Assembly (NCBI GenBank): GCA_003542325.1
Contig: DPKV01000048.1
Location: forward strand, 1-9,610
DNA: 9,610 nt
Direction of reading: 5' to 3'
Origin: Anaerolineaceae bacterium
Lineage (GTDB): Bacteria; Chloroflexota; Anaerolineae; Anaerolineales; Anaerolineaceae
The notes under the pieces were generated by a model. It saw nothing but the letters and a program-made list of their open reading frames with translations. It made no database searches and had not been told where the DNA came from. A program made the translations under genes and the position numbers. Positions within the stretch are counted from its first letter, which is position 1, and each line of letters starts with the position of its first letter. Of this stretch, positions 6,009-9,610 are shown in pieces.

Positions 6009-7823
6009 ATGCTGAAAGACCTCATCCTCCGGGCACAATCGGTACTCGAACAAACCATCCCTCCCGAACAGGAGCTGGTGGAAATTGAAAACGCGCTCAG
6101 CGCCTATCTTGAAGCGCTTGCCACCGAACGGATCGCTGAACCGGTCGACTTCACCGAGTTGGAACATGCCAACCGGTTGTTACGCGAAGTCCGTCGTGAG
6201 CGCTCCCGCAGGTTGGCGGAAACACAATTGAATGCCCCCTCCGAACCACAGGGACCACAAAAGGCATCGGCATCGGAAAAACCCCTGCCGGTAAATGTCT
6301 CACCTCAGTTCAACGAGGATGATACCTATGATCCCCTCCGCAAATTCCTCAGCTCCAGTCACGATCCGGAAGCGGAAGAGACCATGGACTCCGCCGAAGA
6401 GGCATTTTACGCGGGCAACTATCAAAAAGCCATCCCTCTCTTCGAAAACGTCCTCCAGATCGAACCCGGCTGTGCTCGGGCGCAGGAACACCATGATGAA
6501 GCCGAAGAATTCATGCGGACCGGGAACATCCCATCCGTTGCCCTGCCGCCTGAAGCCGGTAAAGCCTACGGGAAAGCGCAATCCGCAGCTCGTGTTTTCC
6601 GCTATCAAACCGCTCTGGATTATTTGGATGAGGCGTTTGCCAGTCTGAAAGAATCCGGCATCAACCGCTGGCGGGAGGGCGAAGAATTACGCCAGGACCT
6701 GGAAAACCAGATGCAGGCGCATGAAGTCTATGAAGAAGGCCTGGCAATGCTACGGCAGGGTGACCTGCAAGGCGGATTAGCGAAGGTTCAAACCGCCGCC
6801 AGCGCGGTTGCGCTGCCCGAATATGTGGACAAGGCCGGCGAGATCAGAGACGACCTTGCTGCCATCAACGAGATCACCGATGTCGTCAACCTGAGCGGCA
6901 ATATCCCGGCGGACAAACTGGCTGAATCCCGGACAAAGCTGGACCGGCTCTCCTTGAAATACGGTGAGATCCCGCAGGTGTCCCGTTTGCGTAACCGGAT
7001 GGATATTGTTTTACCGGCAGTCATTGAAGCACTTGTTGAAAAGATTCACCGACTGAAGGCGCAGGGGGACTCGGCTTCCACACTCAAAGTTGCCAAACAG
7101 GTTTATGCCGGCGCTGAAGAAGCCTTGTCCACACTGCAATCCCTTCAACCGGATACCGCAGAGGGACACACGGTTCAGGCGGAAATCGAATCCGCATCAG
7201 GTGAGATTCAAGCCTTTGAAGACAGCCTCAAACAAGCCAATCAAGCATTGAACGCTGAAAGCCGCTTCTTCCCCCGGAACGCCTACCTGATCAGCAAAGC
7301 GGTTCGGACCCGTTTCCCGGAAGACCCGGAAGTACTGGATTTGAAACGTCACCTGCGCTGGTATTACATCACCTTTTATGGTGGAATTGGCATCGCCGGT
7401 TTCCTCCTGATCCTCATCCTCTGGTTTGGCGGCAACGGGATTGCAAATGCAGTCCAAAAGCGCCAGTTGGCTATGACGCCCTCTCCGACGATTACAGCAA
7501 CAGCGACCACCACGCCCACCATTACCCTGACTCCGACTATAACCTCCACCCCCACACCGGAAGCCACCAGTACACCGAATTTCACACCCACGGCAACGCA
7601 GGTCATCGTCGGTGTTGTCACCCGGGACCTTTTCGCCTACAGCGGGTGTTATGAATCCACAAACCAGAACGGGAAAATACCCGAAGGTGGTGAAGTGACC
7701 ATCATTGCCATTCCCCAACGGGTTTTCGATGACCTGAATCGGGAGTGTGTTCTGGTTGAATACAAAGGCGAAACCCGGACCATTATTGGTTATATCCTGA
7801 TTGCAGATATCTCCATCCCTTAA
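6009..7823 (+). CDS. Membrane-anchored TPR protein with Thr/Pro-rich stalk and small outer domain
   Basis: A 604-residue protein read as four parts. Residues 1-75 are helical and charged, followed by a Pro/Ser-rich low-complexity linker. Residues about 126-170 contain a TPR-like repeat (AEEAFYAGNYQKAIPLFENV, 129-148), and the helical character continues to about 445, consistent with more degenerate TPRs. A single membrane span lies at about 451-474, after the basic KRHLR, so the TPR region is predicted inside and the C-terminus outside. Residues 490-531 are Thr/Pro-rich (7476-7601), a stalk type common on exported Chloroflexota proteins. The last 73 residues form a small beta-rich domain, perhaps SH3-like, with Cys547 and Cys580 that could form a disulphide. 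AAAGGA at 5998-6003 is five bases before the ATG. It is the third gene of the operon and its only membrane protein, so it may link an outside signal to the two kinase-like proteins. That role is inference. Confidence 0.78.
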   Translation: MLKDLILRAQSVLEQTIPPEQELVEIENALSAYLEALATERIAEPVDFTELEHANRLLREVRRERSRRLAETQLNAPSEPQGPQKASASEKPLPVNVSPQFNEDDTYDPLRKFLSSSHDPEAEETMDSAEEAFYAGNYQKAIPLFENVLQIEPGCARAQEHHDEAEEFMRTGNIPSVALPPEAGKAYGKAQSAARVFRYQTALDYLDEAFASLKESGINRWREGEELRQDLENQMQAHEVYEEGLAMLRQGDLQGGLAKVQTAASAVALPEYVDKAGEIRDDLAAINEITDVVNLSGNIPADKLAESRTKLDRLSLKYGEIPQVSRLRNRMDIVLPAVIEALVEKIHRLKAQGDSASTLKVAKQVYAGAEEALSTLQSLQPDTAEGHTVQAEIESASGEIQAFEDSLKQANQALNAESRFFPRNAYLISKAVRTRFPEDPEVLDLKRHLRWYYITFYGGIGIAGFLLILILWFGGNGIANAVQKRQLAMTPSPTITATATTTPTITLTPTITSTPTPEATSTPNFTPTATQVIVGVVTRDLFAYSGCYESTNQNGKIPEGGEVTIIAIPQRVFDDLNRECVLVEYKGETRTIIGYILIADISIP

Positions 7824-7850
7824 TCCATTTCGAATCTGACTTCACCCGAC

Positions 7851-7856
7851 AAGGAG
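7851..7856 (+). promoter_or_regulatory. Ribosome binding site that selects GTG 7862
   Basis: AAGGAG lies five bases before the GTG at 7862 and favours it over the in-frame ATG at 7880. Its good match suggests that the acetyltransferase gene was functional recently. Confidence 0.7.
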
Positions 7857-7861
7857 AATAA

Positions 7862-8332
7862 GTGCTTCACCTTTCCCCCATGAAAGAAAACGAGTATGGA
7901 CCCTTTATGGAACTTTCCATGCAGGAGCAAGCCGAGGGACAAATCAGAGAAGGCCGCTGGACGGCGGAAGAGGCTGAAGCCAATATGCTCAAGCTGCGGG
8001 CGCAATTCCTGCCGCAAGGCTTAGCTACACCTGGACACTTTTTCTATACACTGGAAGCCGATGAAACCAATGAAAAAGTCGATTCACTGTAGTTCACATT
8101 GAATGAGCATGAAGGCGAAAAAGCAATCTTTGTGATGGATATCCAGATTGACCCGCAGCACCGGCGCAAGGGATATGGGACGGAAGCATTTCTTCTACTG
8201 GAAGAAAAAGCCCGTGAAAAGGTGATAAATATTATTTCTCTGCACATTTTCAGGGATAACACCTCTGCCCAGGCCATGTATAAAAAGTTGGGGTATAGCG
8301 ATCCGAACGACTCAATGATAAAGAGAATTTAA
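7862..8332 (+). pseudogene. GNAT-family N-acetyltransferase gene interrupted by an in-frame amber stop
   Basis: One continuous frame of 157 codons encodes a GNAT protein (acetyl-CoA-dependent N-acetyltransferase of unknown substrate), but codon 77 is TAG (8090-8092). Upstream lies the N-terminal helical half, ending LEADETNEKVDSL. Downstream lie the core strand MDIQID (92-97), the acetyl-CoA motif A RRKGYG (101-106) and the motif B region ending NTSAQAMYKKLGY. GNATs of this type commonly have a VGxLWF-like segment here. Trp (TGG) to TAG is one base change; Asp in VDSL sits where Gly is usual, and Val121 also falls where Gly is common. These changes fit early decay. No ribosome binding site precedes the second half, so separate translation is unlikely. 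Sequencing error or amber readthrough are alternatives. The gene starts 38 bases after the TPR gene with no terminator between, so it may be read from the same transcript. Confidence 0.82.
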
Positions 8333-8363
8333 TCTTAATAACAATACTTGCACAGTTAGGAAA

Positions 8364-8408
8364 AACTCTCCTGATTTGAAAATTGACTAATCAGGAGGGT
8401 TATTTTTT
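8364..8408. terminator. Bidirectional intrinsic terminator between convergent genes
   Basis: The arms AACTCTCCTGATT (8364-8376) and AATCAGGAGGGTT (8389-8401) form a 13-bp stem with one G-U pair and a 12-base loop. On the + strand it is followed by six T (8403-8408); on the - strand the five A at 8361-8365 become a T run. It can therefore end both the operon plus acetyltransferase transcript and the DUF3592-type transcript. The last two T (8407-8408) lie inside the stop codon of the minus-strand gene. Confidence 0.88.
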
Positions 8409-8928
8409 ACATGGATTTCAGTGTATTGATAATCCCAATCCCAATGGGACACATAAAACAGACCATTAAAACAATCAGAATGATCCCAACCACCAACCCT
8501 GCCGTCATATTCCGCATTTGCTGACTGAGGACAGCCTCTCCGGGTTTTTCCGGATTGTAATAGACGGGAAATTCCGTCTTTGAGGTAAATTGCGCCAGAA
8601 AAGCCTCCGCTTTTCCCCGCTGTGGGAAGCTGGGTTCACTGTCGAACGCAAAGCGATGCCCTTCAATAGTTTCACCACCGACCTGGTAGAGATAGGTGAT
8701 TTTTGGCAGATAGGCCAACTTGCTGGAGTCCTCATCATCATAATAATCCATTTTGATATCCCAATTCACAGCATGCCCCATCACACTGGGCCATTTCTGA
8801 CTTTCTCCAGCCTTTGATTTGTTTCGGAAATACAGAAAAATCAGAACAATGCCAACCCCACCAAGTATCAGGGCAAATCCACCACTCAATATCCAGATAA
8901 GAATTGATCCATCTAAATTTGCGCTCAT
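8407..8928 (-). CDS. DUF3592-like two-span membrane protein
   Basis: A 173-residue protein starting at ATG 8928, chosen because GGAGGAG (8942-8936 on the minus strand) lies seven bases upstream; an upstream TTG at 8949 has no such support. Membrane spans are predicted at about 10-34 and 144-168. Between them is a soluble domain with features of the DUF3592 family: Trp46 and VMGHAVNWD after the first span, a ITYLYQVGGETIEGHRF strand pair (77-93), and the FPVYYNPEKPGEAVL segment (120-134), which matches the family's VyYdPxxPxxavL pattern. The family's function is unknown. With the second span close to the C-terminus, both ends should lie on the same side. The gene ends in the shared terminator. 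A loop DYYDDEDSS (61-69) is strongly acidic. Confidence 0.82.
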   Translation of the reverse strand: MSANLDGSILIWILSGGFALILGGVGIVLIFLYFRNKSKAGESQKWPSVMGHAVNWDIKMDYYDDEDSSKLAYLPKITYLYQVGGETIEGHRFAFDSEPSFPQRGKAEAFLAQFTSKTEFPVYYNPEKPGEAVLSQQMRNMTAGLVVGIILIVLMVCFMCPIGIGIINTLKSM

Positions 8929-9266
8929 TCCTGTTCTCCTCCATAGCAATACTTATGTTTTAAAATTTCAATTCACCTTTTGAGTCCCGGCCTAAGGTCA
9001 GGTTATTCGGGGTGTGATCATGTGTCAATAATGTGGTAACTTTCAAATAAAATTATACAACTTAACTAAACAGGATTGAAATGTTATTGCAGGCGGAACT
9101 GTCTATTTGAAAGCCTTTATTTTGAATTTGGGCAATCCTTTGCCATGTCGAATGTTTTGTCAAGCCTCATCCGTTTTCTTCAGCCTGCCAGCGATTGATT
9201 TGTAGTAAAATTGCCGTGTTAATGATTAATTCCAACCTGAAATTCATAACTCAATCGAGGCACCAA
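8929..9266. other. Divergent intergenic region (338 bp)
   Basis: The region lies between the starts of the DUF3592-like gene (leftward) and the lipoprotein gene (rightward) and is AT-rich. It holds the GGAGGAG ribosome binding site of the left gene (8936-8942), a candidate leftward promoter, a TAAAAT at 9206-9211 that could be a rightward -10 but lacks a clear -35, and a small hairpin GGCAA-tcct-TTGCC (9131-9144) with no T run. I see no convincing coding frame, tRNA or riboswitch. Confidence 0.6.
9000..9028 (-). promoter_or_regulatory. Candidate promoter of the DUF3592-like gene
   Basis: On the minus strand a perfect TTGACA (9028-9023) is followed after 17 bases by TAACCT (9005-9000), a weak -10. 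It would give a leader of about 65 bases to the ATG at 8928. Confidence 0.35.
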
Positions 9267-9610
9267 ATGCGTCATCGCGTCATTTCTTTATCGTTGGTTT
9301 TCTTCACCATAATTCTCTCCGCTTGCACGGCACCTGAAACTCAGGCAGCGTCCCAGGCTTCTATCGCCCCCGACACAGCAATCTCAACTGAAACACCGAC
9401 AGCGACAGAAACCGGCACCGACACTCCCGCCCCCACAGCCACTCTGGTCCCTACCGTCACCTTGACACCTACAAGTCAGCCGACTGAATTTTCGGGTTTT
9501 CAATTTGCCTCGGTATTCAAAGCTTTCGCTTATATCGACGAGACCCTTTTCTATTTCATCGTACCCGGTGTGGCATCGCCCTATTACGGCAGTGTTGACG
9601 GCGTCGACCT
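9267..9610 (+). CDS. Thr/Pro-rich lipoprotein, N-terminal part (3' end outside window)
   Basis: ATG at 9267 follows GAGG (9257-9260) by six bases, and the frame stays open to the right edge, giving 114 residues. The N-terminus is a lipoprotein signal peptide: basic MRHR, a hydrophobic core, then the lipobox LSAC with Cys20 as the lipidation site. Residues about 21-73 are a Thr/Pro/Ala/Ser-rich stalk with TP repeats. A folded domain then begins (FQFASVFKAFAYIDETLFYF) and continues past the edge; it contains VPGVASPYYGSVDG. I do not recognise this domain. The product is expected to be anchored outside the cytoplasmic membrane. Its stalk resembles the one in the TPR membrane protein encoded at 6009-7823. 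Confidence 0.82.
   Translation, partial: MRHRVISLSLVFFTIILSACTAPETQAASQASIAPDTAISTETPTATETGTDTPAPTATLVPTVTLTPTSQPTEFSGFQFASVFKAFAYIDETLFYFIVPGVASPYYGSVDGVD

Noticed and set aside
7476..7601. Apparent tandem DNA repeat
   Set aside because: The repetition comes from Thr/Pro codons and is irregular at the DNA level; it is a protein stalk and not a CRISPR or satellite array.
7197..7718. Minus-strand open frames rich in Gly, Arg and Val opposite the Thr/Pro stalk
   Set aside because: They are the complement of the Thr/Pro-rich coding sequence; the low-complexity composition explains the open frame.
2159..7823. Calling the kinase operon a phage-defence system
   Set aside because: No nuclease, toxin, NADase or other known effector is seen, and the neighbours are housekeeping genes or unrelated; the data support only a signalling module.
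8099..8332. Independent small acetyltransferase gene starting at TTG 8099
   Set aside because: No ribosome binding site precedes it, it lacks the N-terminal half of the fold, and it continues the frame of the upstream fragment; it is treated as the second half of a broken gene.
9131..9144. Hairpin GGCAA-tcct-TTGCC as a terminator or RNA structure
   Set aside because: The stem is only 5 bp with no T run and no conserved context, so chance is sufficient.

Overview
The window reads as a chromosomal segment of an anaerobic or filamentous Chloroflexota bacterium, most likely class Anaerolineae. This is inferred from moderate-to-high G+C, Thr/Pro-rich linkers on exported proteins, and kinase-like and TPR proteins in an operon. 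No taxonomic marker was searched, so the assignment is tentative.

Layout. (1) Positions 1-859 hold housekeeping genes on the + strand: the 3' end of a SpoU/TrmH-family RNA 2'-O-methyltransferase, overlapping by ATGA the complete Holliday-junction gene ruvA. (2) Positions 868-2004 (- strand) hold one AT-rich gene for an AAA_14/DUF4143 ATPase. It converges on ruvA with 8 bp between stop codons and looks acquired. (3) Positions 2159-7823 (+ strand) form a tight three-gene operon: a 926-residue protein with an N-terminal atypical protein-kinase domain and a long helical C-terminus; a 338-residue second atypical kinase; and a 604-residue TPR protein with one membrane span, a Thr/Pro-rich stalk and a small outside domain with two cysteines. 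(4) Positions 7862-8332 hold a GNAT acetyltransferase gene broken by an in-frame TAG. (5) Positions 8364-8408 form a two-way intrinsic terminator, shared with a convergent DUF3592-type membrane protein gene (8407-8928, - strand). (6) A divergent intergenic region of about 340 bp separates that gene from a lipoprotein gene that runs off the right edge.

The most interesting content is the 2159-7823 operon. Both kinase-like proteins keep the catalytic Asp and Lys and the metal-binding Asp. Both replace the conserved Asn five residues after the catalytic Asp with His, in a shared D-x-K-x-x-H-x-Y-W signature, and both have DW in place of DF in the DFG motif. With a membrane-anchored TPR partner encoded next door, this suggests an envelope-linked signalling module whose inputs and targets are unknown. 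No phosphatase, FHA or regulator gene is present in the window. The functional model is inference from domain order and gene spacing; the motifs are read directly from the sequence.
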